64,000 nt of DNA, taken from assembly GCA_937949945.1 (NCBI GenBank), contig CALFEQ010000195.1:62001-126000 (forward strand), read 5' to 3'. The stretch comes from an uncultured Myxococcales bacterium. Lineage in GTDB: Bacteria; Myxococcota_A; Polyangia; Polyangiales; Polyangiaceae. The notes under the pieces are model-generated. The model was not told the DNA's origin. It did not search any database and saw only the letters and a program-made list of their open reading frames with translations. The position numbers and the translations under genes were made by a program. Below, piece by piece: positions 1 through 8,780 of this stretch (positions are counted from its first letter, which is position 1; every line of letters begins with the position of its first letter).

Positions 1-1
1 C

Positions 2-79
2 CGGGCCGCCTACGACATCGACGGCCTCTGGATGGACGCGCGCCGCATCCCGCTCCCGGTCGAGGAGCCCCGGGCGTAG
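2..79 (+). CDS. 3' end of an unidentified gene, cut by the window edge
   Basis: The frame starting at base 2 is open from the left edge to a TAG at 77-79 and gives the 25-residue tail RAAYDIDGLWMDARRIPLPV followed by EEPRA. The residue mix and the GC-rich third positions fit real coding sequence at this GC content. Too little is present to name a family. The next gene starts 91 bases later on the same strand. Confidence 0.4.
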   Translation, partial: RAAYDIDGLWMDARRIPLPVEEPRA

Positions 80-170
80 GCGCGCCGGCCGGCGGGCTCG
101 AGCGTCGGAAGGGAGATCGGACCGGACGGGCGTGTGGTACTTCGGATAGTGCCCGAAGCCCGAGAGCACC

Positions 171-2003
171 GTGCGCCAGATCGACTTCAATGAACTCCCG
201 CGCTCCACGCGCGAGCGGTTCGTGCGATCGCTGGTCTCCTCCTCGCCGATCTCGGCGCCGATCTGTTCTCGGATCGTCAAGCGCCGCAGCGCGACGGTCT
301 GGTACTTGCTGCTCGCCGCGTCGCTCCTGGCGCTCGCCGGCCTCGCGATCCCGAGCTTCGGATCGATCCTCGCGCCCGTGCAGGACCGGCGCTTCCTCGC
401 CGGTTACGTCGTCGCGTGCGCGGTGCTCGGGCTGTCTCTGGCGTGCATCGCGAAGCGGCGCGCGCTCGCCGGCTCGCTGCCCTTCGCGCCGGGCGTCTAC
501 GTGTTCCCGCTCGATCTCGTCGACGCGCGGACGCGCGAGCTCGCGCTCCACCCGATGTCGGACCTGATCTCGGTCGAGCCGGTCCACCACCAGAAGAAGG
601 GCGTCTACACCCATTCGGTCCTCTGGCTCGTCTTCCCCGCGGACTCGTTCACCTTCGAGGTCAAGAGCCGCGAGAAGGCCGAGGCCATCGTCGCGAGGCT
701 CCAAGAAGCGCGGCTCGCGGCGATCGCGGCGACGCAGCGCAACGAGCTCCTCTCGCTCGCCTCGATCGACCCGTTCACGGACGCCCGCGCCCGCAACTTC
801 GAGCCGGCCCACGACCACGGCTTGCTCGCGCGAGATGCTCCGATCTGGACGCACTTCGTCTGGGCGATCACCATCGTGAGCGGGCTCGTCCTCGGCGTCG
901 CCGCCTGGCGCGTGCGCAACTGGCAGAGCGACGCGCGCGCGTTCGCCCGCCTGCTCGCCAGCCCGGACGAGGCGACCGCCGATGCGTACGTCGCCGCCGG
1001 CGGGCTTCGCGTCGCCGACGTGAAGAGCACGGTCGTCCCGCGCGCGCGGCTCGACGCGGCGAAGGCGGAGACGGGCGAGAAGCGCCTCGAGGCGCTCGAT
1101 CGCTTCCTCCGGGATCATCCCGGCTCGGCGTTCGAGGCCGAGGCCCGCGCCGCGCTCACGGAGGCGCTGCACGCGCACTTCCTCGCGCAGACGACCGTCG
1201 GCGGGCTCCGTGCGTTCGTCGCGCGCTGGCCGAGCTCGCCCGACGTGCCTGTCGCACGCGCGAAGATCGCGGAGCTCTTTCGCGCCACGATCGCCGACTT
1301 CCGCCAGCACGCGAACACGAGCGACAAGGCCGTGGTCCCCGTCGTCGAGGCGCTCCTCGCGTGGGCCGAGGCGCACGACGATCCGGTCGAGGTGAGGTTC
1401 CGCCGGCGCGCGATGACGAGCCTGCCCGGCACCGAGTACCTGCTCGGCGAGGGCCTCCTCGAGGATGGCGGCCCGGTGCAGGGAGGGAACGCCCGCCTCG
1501 CGCCGCACTTCTTGGTCCCGCCTGCCATCGCGGCGCGCGACGCGATGATCGTCGCGGGCCTCGGCCGCAGCCTGCGCGGCGTCTTCCCGGCGGACGTCAT
1601 CGCGCTCCGCGCCGGACCTCCGCTGGAGGAGACCGCCGAGATGCCGCTCCCCGAGGTGACGGCCCCGACGTTCGTCGTCGACTACGAGATCGGGTGGACG
1701 GGAGCGACCTACGTGGCGCGCGATCGAGCGCGGCGCTTCGTCGGGCTGTACGTGAACGTCGACGTCGCCGTACAGGTGCCGCGGGAGCCGCGCGTCCTGT
1801 CGTTCTCGCTCAGGGTGGACCCGCCCGAGACGCTGCCGATCCATTCGCGCCCGGCGGGGCGAGACGGAGCCGACGTCGAGCGCGACGACGAGCGCGTCTA
1901 CGACGCGATGCTCCTCCGCGCGTTCGAGGACGGCGCGGCGAGCCTGCTTCCGGTGTTCTTCGAGCCGAGCACCGCGGAGGCGCGCGCGCCGCGGCAGCCG
2001 TGA
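171..2003 (+). CDS. Membrane protein of unknown function (610 aa)
   Basis: The GTG start is followed by two hydrophobic segments (about residues 42-70 and 75-95), a cytoplasmic-type region, and a third segment near residues 225-245 (WAITIVSGLVLGVAAW). The remaining 360 residues look soluble. A helical stretch around 260-400 contains a TPR-like pattern (EALDRFLRDHPGSAFEAEAR), which could form a scaffold. I recognise no catalytic motif. The gene converges on tatC, with only 12 bases between the stops. The function is unknown; an envelope-anchored protein with a large soluble domain is the most that can be said. The GTG start was chosen because it opens the frame and keeps both N-terminal membrane segments. 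Confidence 0.7.
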   Translation: MRQIDFNELPRSTRERFVRSLVSSSPISAPICSRIVKRRSATVWYLLLAASLLALAGLAIPSFGSILAPVQDRRFLAGYVVACAVLGLSLACIAKRRALAGSLPFAPGVYVFPLDLVDARTRELALHPMSDLISVEPVHHQKKGVYTHSVLWLVFPADSFTFEVKSREKAEAIVARLQEARLAAIAATQRNELLSLASIDPFTDARARNFEPAHDHGLLARDAPIWTHFVWAITIVSGLVLGVAAWRVRNWQSDARAFARLLASPDEATADAYVAAGGLRVADVKSTVVPRARLDAAKAETGEKRLEALDRFLRDHPGSAFEAEARAALTEALHAHFLAQTTVGGLRAFVARWPSSPDVPVARAKIAELFRATIADFRQHANTSDKAVVPVVEALLAWAEAHDDPVEVRFRRRAMTSLPGTEYLLGEGLLEDGGPVQGGNARLAPHFLVPPAIAARDAMIVAGLGRSLRGVFPADVIALRAGPPLEETAEMPLPEVTAPTFVVDYEIGWTGATYVARDRARRFVGLYVNVDVAVQVPREPRVLSFSLRVDPPETLPIHSRPAGRDGADVERDDERVYDAMLLRAFEDGAASLLPVFFEPSTAEARAPRQP

Positions 2004-2015
2004 CCTCGAGCTCCG

Positions 2016-2876
2016 TCAGCTCTCGGAGGACGGCTCTTCGCGTCGCTTCGCGACGAGGAACGCGAGGCCGACGCTGATGAAGTAGAGGGCGCAGAGCGCG
2101 GTGGACACGGCGATCTGGCTCGAGACCTCGGGCCCCGGCGTGACGAAGGCGCCGACGATGAACGCGCCGACGATCGCGTACCGGCTGAAGCGCACGAGCT
2201 GCTGCGGCGTGACGATCCCGGCGAGGGCGAGGAAGCCGATGAAGAGCGGCAGCTCGAAGACGAAGCCGAACGCGAGCAGCATGTGCTCGGCGAAGTCGAG
2301 GTAGTACTCCATCGTCGGCTTCGTCGTCAGGATGACCCCGCTGTCGCCTCCGACCTGGCCGAGCAGCGAGAAGAAGAACGGGAAGCTGAAGGGGAGGGCG
2401 ACGTAGAACGCGAACGCGACGCCCGAGACGAACAGCGCCGTGGAGAAGAGGACGAACGGGATGATGTAGCGCTTCTCGCGCGCGTAGAGCCCCGGGCTGA
2501 TGAACGCCCAGAGCTGGTAGAAGATCACCGGCGCCGCGAGGATCACGCCGCCGACGAACGACAGCTGCAGGTAGTTCACGAAGGCGTCCGCGGGCGCGAG
2601 CGTCTGGAGCTCCGGCGACTGGCCGGCCTTCACGAGCTCGGGGAAGCGTTCGCGCCACGCCGTCGCGTACGGCGCCGTGATCCAGGCGAGCAGCTCCTCG
2701 CGGAACGCCCAGCAGACGCACGCTCCCGCGACGAGCGCGAACGCGGCGCGCATCAGGCGTTTGCGGAGCTCCGCGAGGTGCTCCCAAATCGTCATCCGGA
2801 CGTCGTCCTCGGGGCCGTCGTTCCCGAGATCCTCTTCTCGTTCGAGCTCCTTCTTGTCCTTCGCGGCCACGGCCAT
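2016..2876 (-). CDS. tatC: Twin-arginine translocase subunit TatC
   Basis: TatC is the multi-spanning core of the Tat system and binds the twin-arginine signal peptides of folded proteins for export across the inner membrane. This 286-residue protein is of usual family length. It has the conserved cytoplasmic N-terminal motif EHLAELRKRL, the first-loop region leading to SPGLYAREKRY, and about six hydrophobic spans. The N terminus carries an extra acidic and lysine-rich leader before the first motif. The ATG directly abuts the tatB TAG stop (TAGATG), so the two are almost certainly co-transcribed and translationally coupled. No tatA is seen in the window; it must lie elsewhere, or this TatB must serve both roles. 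Confidence 0.96.
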   Translation of the reverse strand: MAVAAKDKKELEREEDLGNDGPEDDVRMTIWEHLAELRKRLMRAAFALVAGACVCWAFREELLAWITAPYATAWRERFPELVKAGQSPELQTLAPADAFVNYLQLSFVGGVILAAPVIFYQLWAFISPGLYAREKRYIIPFVLFSTALFVSGVAFAFYVALPFSFPFFFSLLGQVGGDSGVILTTKPTMEYYLDFAEHMLLAFGFVFELPLFIGFLALAGIVTPQQLVRFSRYAIVGAFIVGAFVTPGPEVSSQIAVSTALCALYFISVGLAFLVAKRREEPSSES

Positions 2877-3635
2877 CTACCGAGCCTCCTGCGGTCGCTC
2901 GTCCCCGCGCTCCGTCGCGGGCTCTTCCTTCTTCGCCGTCTCCGTGCGCTCGTCCGGCTGGAGCGAGAGCCCGACGCCGATGAGCGTCGGCCCCGCGGCG
3001 CCGTCGTTCGTACGGGTCCCGCCGCCGTTCTCCGATCGCGCAGGCTCGCTCGCGCCGCCGTCCTTGCCGGACGTCTCGCTCGCCGCCAGATCGGCGGGGC
3101 CGACGCCGATGAGCGTCGGTCCGGCATCGCCCGCAGGTGCCGGCTCCGGCTCCGGCTGGGGCTCGGGCGGCAGCTCGGCGTTCTCGTCGCCCATCACGTA
3201 GAGCGGGTCGCGCGCGAGGCGGCTCTTCGGCAGGCCTTCGGCGTAGACGATGGCGTTGTCGGGGAGGGCGCCGTACGAGTCGGCTCCGTCTCGCGGATAC
3301 TCGCGGTCGCGCACGACGTAGAAGTCGTCGCCGCGGTACTCGTACGCGCTCTCGGTCGAGCGCGCCGGGCGGTCGTCCGTGATCGTGGCCGCCGCCCGCA
3401 CCGCGTCGAGCTCGCCGCGCGCGAGCTTGCGGATCTCGGCGAGGTCCTCGGCGAGCCCCTCGGAGCGCAGCGCCTCGTCGATGCCGGACTGCGCGCGGAG
3501 ATCCGCCGCCATGCGCCGGATTTTTCCCGCCCACTGGCCGAGGCGGCGGAGCATCTTGGGCAGATCCTTGGGGCCCATGACGATGAGCGCCACGAGGATC
3601 ACCACGACGAGCTCCGAGAAACTGAAGCCGAACAC
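2877..3635 (-). CDS. tatB: TatB-like Tat translocase subunit with a long C-terminal tail
   Basis: The N terminus from GTG at 3635 reads as FGFSFSELVVVILVALIVMG then PKDLPKM, the single span plus FGFxFSEL/GP hinge typical of TatA/B, followed by an amphipathic helix (LRRLGQWAGKIRRMAADLR). TatB works with TatC in recognising Tat substrates. At 252 residues it is longer than most TatB proteins. The extra tail has a Tyr/Asp-rich part (about 95-150) and a Pro/Glu stretch. It also has two copies of GPTLIGVG, at about 172-179 and 215-222. A GTG three codons upstream (3644) is an alternative start; I chose 3635 because TatB proteins normally begin directly at this motif. The gene is divergent from rlmN. 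Confidence 0.88.
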   Translation of the reverse strand: MFGFSFSELVVVILVALIVMGPKDLPKMLRRLGQWAGKIRRMAADLRAQSGIDEALRSEGLAEDLAEIRKLARGELDAVRAAATITDDRPARSTESAYEYRGDDFYVVRDREYPRDGADSYGALPDNAIVYAEGLPKSRLARDPLYVMGDENAELPPEPQPEPEPAPAGDAGPTLIGVGPADLAASETSGKDGGASEPARSENGGGTRTNDGAAGPTLIGVGLSLQPDERTETAKKEEPATERGDERPQEAR

Positions 3636-3691
3636 GGTACCCACGACGGTAGCACGACTGCCTTTGTCCGGCGCCGTGCTATGGCAAGCGC

Positions 3692-4966
3692 GTGCGCGCC
3701 GCGGCCTCCGACCTCCACGACGGCCTCTCTGCCTCGCTTGCCGGCGAGCCGGCGGCGCTCGGCCCGAGCTCGGCCCCGCCTCCGGCCTCGGCCGTCGGCT
3801 CGGCCGCGGGTACGGGTGCGGCCTCGAGCGGGGGCGAGGCTCCGGGGACGGCGACGCGGCCCTCGCGTTCGAGCCGGATCGCGCTCCAAGGCGTGACGCC
3901 GCAGGAGCTCGCGCGGGCCGTGCCCGAGCTCTCGATCGAGGAGGCCCGGCGTGTCGTCGCGCAGGTGCACCGCGACGAGGACCCGGCCACGCCGAGCTCG
4001 GGTGTTCGCCGGTCGTCACGAGAGGCGGTGCTGCGCGCGGGCTGGGTGCCTCGGCTCGAGCTCCGCGCGGAGCGCGCGAGCCGCGTCGATCCGTTCGTGA
4101 AGTACGCGCTCGCGACGGCCGACGGGCACGTGATCGAGACCGTGCGCATCCCGCTCGAGAAAGCAGGGCGGTTCTCGGTGTGCGTGAGCTCGCAGGTCGG
4201 CTGCGCTCTCGCGTGCTCGTTCTGCGCGACGGGACGGATGGGCCTGACGCGCAACCTCGAGGCGTGGGAGATCGTCGAGCAGGTCCGTGTCGTCCGCCGC
4301 GGCCTCGGCGACGGCGAGCGCGTGCACGGCGTCGTCTTCCAAGGGATGGGCGAGCCGCTCGCCAACCTCGATCGGGTGCTCGCCGCGATCGCGGTGATGT
4401 CCGACTCGAGCGCGCTCGCGATCGACGCTCGCGCCATCACCGTCTGTACCTCGGGCCTCCCGAGCGGGATCCGGCGTCTCGCGCGCGAGGCCCCGAAGGT
4501 GCGGCTCGGCCTCTCGATCGGCTCGGCCTTGCCCGACACGCGCCGCAGCTTGATGCCGATCGATCGCGCGCATCCCCTGGACGAGGTGATCGACGCCGCC
4601 TGCGAGCACGCGAAGCTCACCGGCCTCGCGCCGATGTGGGCCGTCACGCTGCTCTCCGGCGTGAACGACGGCGTCGAGCACGCGCGTGCGCTCGCCGACC
4701 TCGTCGATCGCTTCCGCAACCGCACCGGCCGCACGCCTCGCTTGAGCGTCATCCCGTACAACGCGATCGGCGTCGTCCGCCCGGCCGCTCGCGGCACCAG
4801 CATCGCGCCGGCGCCGGAGCCCGGTGACCCGTTCGTCCGCACGAGCGACGAGCGCGAGCGGGCGTTCCGCGACGTGCTCCGCGAGCGAGGCGTGTTCACG
4901 CACAAGCGGTACAGCGGCGGCGCGGACGTCGACGCCGCGTGCGGCCAGCTCGCGGCTCGGGGGTGA
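3692..4966 (+). CDS. rlmN: Dual-specificity rRNA/tRNA adenine-C2 methyltransferase RlmN (radical SAM)
   Basis: RlmN methylates C2 of A2503 in 23S rRNA and A37 in some tRNAs through a radical-SAM, Cys-relay mechanism. The 4Fe-4S cluster motif CALACSFC is at residues 171-178. The conserved Cys of VCVSSQVG is at 164, and the C-terminal methyl-carrying Cys is at about 417 in DAACGQL. The first 60 residues form an Ala/Pro/Ser-rich extension not usual for the family, so the true start may be downstream of the GTG used here. The remaining core is of normal length. The gene is divergent from tatB with 56 bases between starts, so the promoters probably overlap. Confidence 0.95.
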   Translation: MRAAASDLHDGLSASLAGEPAALGPSSAPPPASAVGSAAGTGAASSGGEAPGTATRPSRSSRIALQGVTPQELARAVPELSIEEARRVVAQVHRDEDPATPSSGVRRSSREAVLRAGWVPRLELRAERASRVDPFVKYALATADGHVIETVRIPLEKAGRFSVCVSSQVGCALACSFCATGRMGLTRNLEAWEIVEQVRVVRRGLGDGERVHGVVFQGMGEPLANLDRVLAAIAVMSDSSALAIDARAITVCTSGLPSGIRRLAREAPKVRLGLSIGSALPDTRRSLMPIDRAHPLDEVIDAACEHAKLTGLAPMWAVTLLSGVNDGVEHARALADLVDRFRNRTGRTPRLSVIPYNAIGVVRPAARGTSIAPAPEPGDPFVRTSDERERAFRDVLRERGVFTHKRYSGGADVDAACGQLAARG

Positions 4967-5255
4967 TCTACGCGCGTCGGGTTCGCCTCGAGTGCCCCGG
5001 CGGAGGGCTGCTCGCGGCTCCGAGCTCCGCGGCCGGCGTACCCGTTCAGGCGCCTCGGTCGATGTATCGCAGCGGATATGGCAGAAACGGGACGCGCCGC
5101 TCCTGCCGTTGTAGGCCACGCACTTCATCCCGATCGCCTTTGCAGTCGGCGTCGCTGTCGCCGCCGATCGTTCGGCGCCCGGGATCCGTCGGCGCGGCCA
5201 CGCCGTCCGTTGCTCCCGCCCGCCGGATCTGCTCGAGTATTCCGAGAGGTACTCG
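4967..5255. other. Intergenic stretch with a possible Cys-rich remnant on the minus strand
   Basis: I see no intact gene in these 289 bases. On the minus strand, about 5045-5165, one frame gives GDSDADCKGD and the adjacent frame continues IGMKCVAYNGRSG and SRFCHIRCDTS, which together resemble a secreted Cys-rich module broken by a frameshift. No start codon or ribosome binding site supports translation. The rest shows no recognisable signal. Confidence 0.25.
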
Positions 5256-6080
5256 ATGCACGACGCGTGGGCGAAGGTCATCGGCTCCGTTCTGCATCCG
5301 GCGCGACCGCGCCTCGACGTCTGCCTGGAGGGACGGGAGCGCCATCTCGAGGCGCAGCGGCTCCGGGCCGAGCGGCGCGCGGAGGCCATCGCACGATGCG
5401 TCGCCGAGATCGAGGCCGCACGCGCCGAGGTCTTCGCCGCGGGCGACGGGGTCGTCACGGGGCGAATGACGGCGCTCGAGCGCGAGTGGCGGAGGCTCTC
5501 GCGCGTGGATCACGACGGCGAGATGATGGAGCTCTGGGCGCGCATCGCTCCGCGCGCTTGGCTCGATCGCAAGCTCTGGCGGAACAGCGCGCTCGAGCAC
5601 CAGGCCGACGCCGCCGTCGCGCTGGCGAGCGACCCCGAAGGCGTCGAGCGGGCGGAGGCGGCCGTCGGCGCGCTGCGTGCGGCGCTCGCCCGCTCGGGGA
5701 CCTGGATCCCCGAGCGCGTCGTGTGGGCGTGGACGGCGCAGGACTTCGAGGGGACCGCGGCCGTCCTCGCGGGTTCGCTGCACGCAGCACTGAGTGCGCT
5801 CGCTGCGCACGACCATGCCTCCGTCGCGCTCGAGCGCGCGCGCGCCTCGGAGCGCGACGTCCACGGGCTGGCGCTCGCGCGGTTCCCGGAGCGCGAGCAC
5901 CTCGCGCGAGCGGTCGCGCACGCCGCGTACGTCGATTTCGTCTGGCGCGCGTCGCGGCTCTGTGCCGGGGCGAACCCGGTCGGGCCGCTCTGCGATCTCT
6001 GGCGGACGGGCTATGTCGTGGCGGACATCGACGAGCGCGCCGTGACGCTCGCGATCCCGGCGCTGCCCGACGGCCGATGA
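5256..6080 (+). CDS. Hypothetical protein, coupled to a GNAT gene
   Basis: A 274-residue soluble protein rich in Ala, Arg and Glu, with no signal peptide or membrane span. The N-terminal half (about 25-70) is strongly helical and could form a coiled coil (RHLEAQRLRAERRAEAIARC). I recognise no family and no catalytic motif. Its TGA overlaps the ATG of the next gene (ATGA), so the two are translationally coupled and may act together, but the partner does not tell us the role. Codon usage matches neighbouring genes. The ATG start was chosen because it opens the frame; there is no strong Shine-Dalgarno sequence. Confidence 0.65.
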   Translation: MHDAWAKVIGSVLHPARPRLDVCLEGRERHLEAQRLRAERRAEAIARCVAEIEAARAEVFAAGDGVVTGRMTALEREWRRLSRVDHDGEMMELWARIAPRAWLDRKLWRNSALEHQADAAVALASDPEGVERAEAAVGALRAALARSGTWIPERVVWAWTAQDFEGTAAVLAGSLHAALSALAAHDHASVALERARASERDVHGLALARFPEREHLARAVAHAAYVDFVWRASRLCAGANPVGPLCDLWRTGYVVADIDERAVTLAIPALPDGR

Positions 6081-6619
6081 CGACGCTCCGTGGCCCTCGC
6101 ATCGTCCTCCGCCCCACCACCGCCGAGGACGTCCCGCGCCTGCTCGAGATCCTCCGAGAGCCGTCCGTCGCGCAGCACTGGAGCTCGCCGGACGACGAGC
6201 GCGATGGGGCGTCGCTGCTGGGCGGCGATGCTCCCGGCGACGCGGAGCGCGTCACGACGTTCGTGATCACGCTCGCGGGCGAGACGATCGGCTGGATCCA
6301 GGCGTGGGAGAAGCTCGATCGCGACTACCGCCACGCGGGCGTCGATCTGTTCCTCGCGACCGCGCACCAGGGCAAGGGGTACGGCCCCGAGGCGATCCGG
6401 CTCGTGTGCCGGTGGCTGTTCGACGAGCGCGGTCACCACCGCATCGTCATCGACCCCGCGGCCCGCAACGAGCGCGCGATCCACGCGTACGAGAAGGTCG
6501 GCTTCCGTCGCGTCGGCGTCATGCGTCGCTACGAGCGCGGAGCGGACGGCGAGTATCACGACAACGTGCTCATGGACCTCCTACGGGAGGACCTCGTCGA
6601 CTTCAGCGCGCCTCGCTGA
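6077..6619 (+). CDS. GNAT-family N-acetyltransferase (AAC(6')/RimJ-like)
   Basis: A 180-residue single-domain GNAT protein that would transfer acetyl from acetyl-CoA to an amine. It opens with LRGPRIVLRPTTAEDVPRLLEI, as RimJ/RimL and AAC(6')-type enzymes do. It has the acetyl-CoA loop HQGKGYGPEAIRLV (Q/RxxGxG/A form), and ends with the conserved AIHAYEKVGFRRVGVMRRYE block. That last block resembles aminoglycoside 6'-acetyltransferases as well as protein N-terminal acetyltransferases, so the substrate cannot be told from sequence. The ATG overlaps the stop of the upstream gene by four bases. The 3' end overlaps the convergent lipoprotein gene by 17 bases. Confidence 0.88.
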   Translation: MTTLRGPRIVLRPTTAEDVPRLLEILREPSVAQHWSSPDDERDGASLLGGDAPGDAERVTTFVITLAGETIGWIQAWEKLDRDYRHAGVDLFLATAHQGKGYGPEAIRLVCRWLFDERGHHRIVIDPAARNERAIHAYEKVGFRRVGVMRRYERGADGEYHDNVLMDLLREDLVDFSAPR

Positions 6620-8780
6620 CCGGCGTGATCGGGTTCAGTTTCACGATGTCCGAGACGTCGAGCCCGTCGAGGATCACGTCGGAGACGTCGTCGAACGTGA
6701 CGGGAGACGACGTCACCGGGCACTCGACGTTCTCGATGGCGAACGACTCCGTGTTCACGTAGTTCGGGTCGAACGACGCTTCGAACGTGCGCGCGGGGAT
6801 CTTCGAGATCCAGAGCCCGTAGTCGGAGCTCTCTTCCTTGTCGAACTGCGCGTGGCTGACGACGATCGCGCCGCCGTCGGTCGTCAGGCGGAGCGCCGCA
6901 GGCCGGAGGTCGGCCTGCTTGCCGTCCGCGGCGCGCTTCAAAGACCATCCCTTTCCATCGGTACGGACCCCGAGACTGTCGCGCGTCGAGAGCTGCAGGG
7001 ATTGAGTTTGGGGGAACCTGTCGACGTAGTCGACGGTGACGAATCCCGTCGTCGGCAGCTCCGCGACGGTCGCCGTCGAGACGTTGGAGTTGTCGATCTC
7101 GAGCGCGGTCGAGTTGCGGATCTCACCCTCGGGCGAGATCGTCGTGAAGAGCGCTCGCCCGTGCGCGAGGATGTCGTACTCGCCTATGAGCACGAGATCC
7201 CCCGACGCGCGTCGTATCGCCGACGAGAGCTTCACGCGCGGCGAGCCGCAGGCCTCGAGGCGCTTCGCCCAGCGGAGGCCGCCCGTCGCGTCGAACCGTG
7301 CGACGTACGGGATCGTCGCGGACGGCTCGAACGAGTAACCCGCGACGAACAGGTCATCGTCGACGGCGACGAGCGAGACGGCCATCGAATCCTCTCCCGT
7401 CGGGAAGCGGAAGCGCTTCGCAAAGCGAACGACGCCCGTCGGCGACGTCCGCAAGAGGACGATCCAGTCGCTCCGGGGGCCTTCGACCGTCCTCTTTGCG
7501 TAGAGGATGCCGAAGTCGCCGTTCGGGAGCTTCACCATCGAGATGGGCTTGGTGAAGATCATCTCCTCCTCCGGCAGCCCTTCCGGGGCACGCAGGCGCT
7601 TCGCCCACGCGATCGTGCCGTCGTAGTCGAACGCGAGGAGCGTGAAGCGGTCCGCGGCCGCGAAGATGCGCATGTCCTTGGACGCCAGGGCGAGCACGCT
7701 CTCGGCCCTGTCGTTCAGGGTGACGCCGACCTCGTCGGGGAGCTCTCCGACGACGAGCTGACGCGCCCAGCGCACGTCGCCCCCGTCGTTCAGAGCGAGC
7801 ACCCCGCCGAAGTACGCGCCGGAGAAGATCCAGGAGGAGTCGTGTCCCTTGTCGACGAGCGCCTTGCTGCCGCCATGGTGGGCGACGTGAGGTTGTGCCG
7901 AGGCGATGCTCGAGATGCGGTACGACCAGGGCTGGAACGTCGGGTTGAGGTACGTGTCGTTCGTCGGGCCCTCGCCGAGCGGCAGCGCGCTCGTCGGCGG
8001 ATCGCCGCAGGCGCGTGCGTTCGCCGGCTCGCCGGAGAACGGATCGTCTTCGTAGAGCGAGATGGAGCCGAAGTGCTTGTCGACGATGTCGCCGTCCCAG
8101 CCGAGCTTGGCCGCGAGCCACTGCAGGCCGAACCTCTTCCAGGGAATGCGGAGGCGGATGCCCGGCGTGAGCTCTATGCCGAGCTTGTAGTCCCAACACG
8201 GCGTCTTCGCCTTGTCGGCCTTGAGCTCGCCCCATCCGTGGAGATCGGCATAGAAACCGAACGCGTCGTAGGCGAGCAGCGAGAGGCGGGGGCCGAACGA
8301 CGCCTTCGAGCGCCCGGTGCTCGTGACCTCGACGACGGGCTTCGTCACCGTCTTCGTGAACGTCGGCTTGGGAGGCTTGACCCCGCTCTTGATGCCGGCG
8401 GACGCGCCGACACTTATGTCGTATCCGAACTCGGTGCGCGCGTGGAACGCCGTCGCCGCTTCGCCCTCGACCCGCGCCGTGAAATCGAGCTCGGGGCTGA
8501 TGAGGACGGGACCCACGTAGAAATCCGGCAGCTCCCACGGCTCCTCGTTCAGGTAGATGCTCGGCGACTCGTATTCCTTCGACGCGGCTCCGTCGACCTC
8601 GAGCAACCCGTTGCCGCGCAGGGACGCCTCGAACGAGACCGTCACGTCGGGGATGTCCGGAGCGCAGTCGTCGAGCGCGCTGAGGGGGTTCTTCACGAGC
8701 TCCTTCAGGCACTCCTTGGCCTTGGAGATGGCGCCGCCGTCGTCGAGCCAGTCGAGATCGATGGCGGCCGAGTAACCCAC
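6603..8780 (-). CDS. C-terminal part of a frameshifted repeat-containing lipoprotein
   Basis: This frame encodes about 725 residues without its own signal peptide. The second half contains several diverged repeats with the core DGxVRWAKRL (DGGDVRWARQL, DGTIAWAKRL, TGVVRFAKRF, TGGLRWAKRL). This spacing suggests a beta-propeller. The GTG at 8780 is probably not a real start: the frame reads sensibly further upstream (AELSGSVGYSAAIDLDW). The preceding overlapping frame (8705-9349) supplies a lipoprotein signal and ends in junk after about 8800. The two most likely form one gene split by a single missing base near 8795-8801. Function unknown, probably cell-surface. Confidence 0.6.
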   Translation of the reverse strand: MGYSAAIDLDWLDDGGAISKAKECLKELVKNPLSALDDCAPDIPDVTVSFEASLRGNGLLEVDGAASKEYESPSIYLNEEPWELPDFYVGPVLISPELDFTARVEGEAATAFHARTEFGYDISVGASAGIKSGVKPPKPTFTKTVTKPVVEVTSTGRSKASFGPRLSLLAYDAFGFYADLHGWGELKADKAKTPCWDYKLGIELTPGIRLRIPWKRFGLQWLAAKLGWDGDIVDKHFGSISLYEDDPFSGEPANARACGDPPTSALPLGEGPTNDTYLNPTFQPWSYRISSIASAQPHVAHHGGSKALVDKGHDSSWIFSGAYFGGVLALNDGGDVRWARQLVVGELPDEVGVTLNDRAESVLALASKDMRIFAAADRFTLLAFDYDGTIAWAKRLRAPEGLPEEEMIFTKPISMVKLPNGDFGILYAKRTVEGPRSDWIVLLRTSPTGVVRFAKRFRFPTGEDSMAVSLVAVDDDLFVAGYSFEPSATIPYVARFDATGGLRWAKRLEACGSPRVKLSSAIRRASGDLVLIGEYDILAHGRALFTTISPEGEIRNSTALEIDNSNVSTATVAELPTTGFVTVDYVDRFPQTQSLQLSTRDSLGVRTDGKGWSLKRAADGKQADLRPAALRLTTDGGAIVVSHAQFDKEESSDYGLWISKIPARTFEASFDPNYVNTESFAIENVECPVTSSPVTFDDVSDVILDGLDVSDIVKLNPITPVSEAR

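Noticed and set aside
1810..3534. Long minus-strand Arg-rich frame over tatBC
   Set aside because: Shadow of tatC and tatB, which have clear family motifs in another frame of the same strand.
6077..6619. Calling the GNAT gene an aminoglycoside resistance gene
   Set aside because: The C-terminal block resembles AAC(6') enzymes, but RimJ/RimL-type proteins share it and nothing around the gene suggests resistance.
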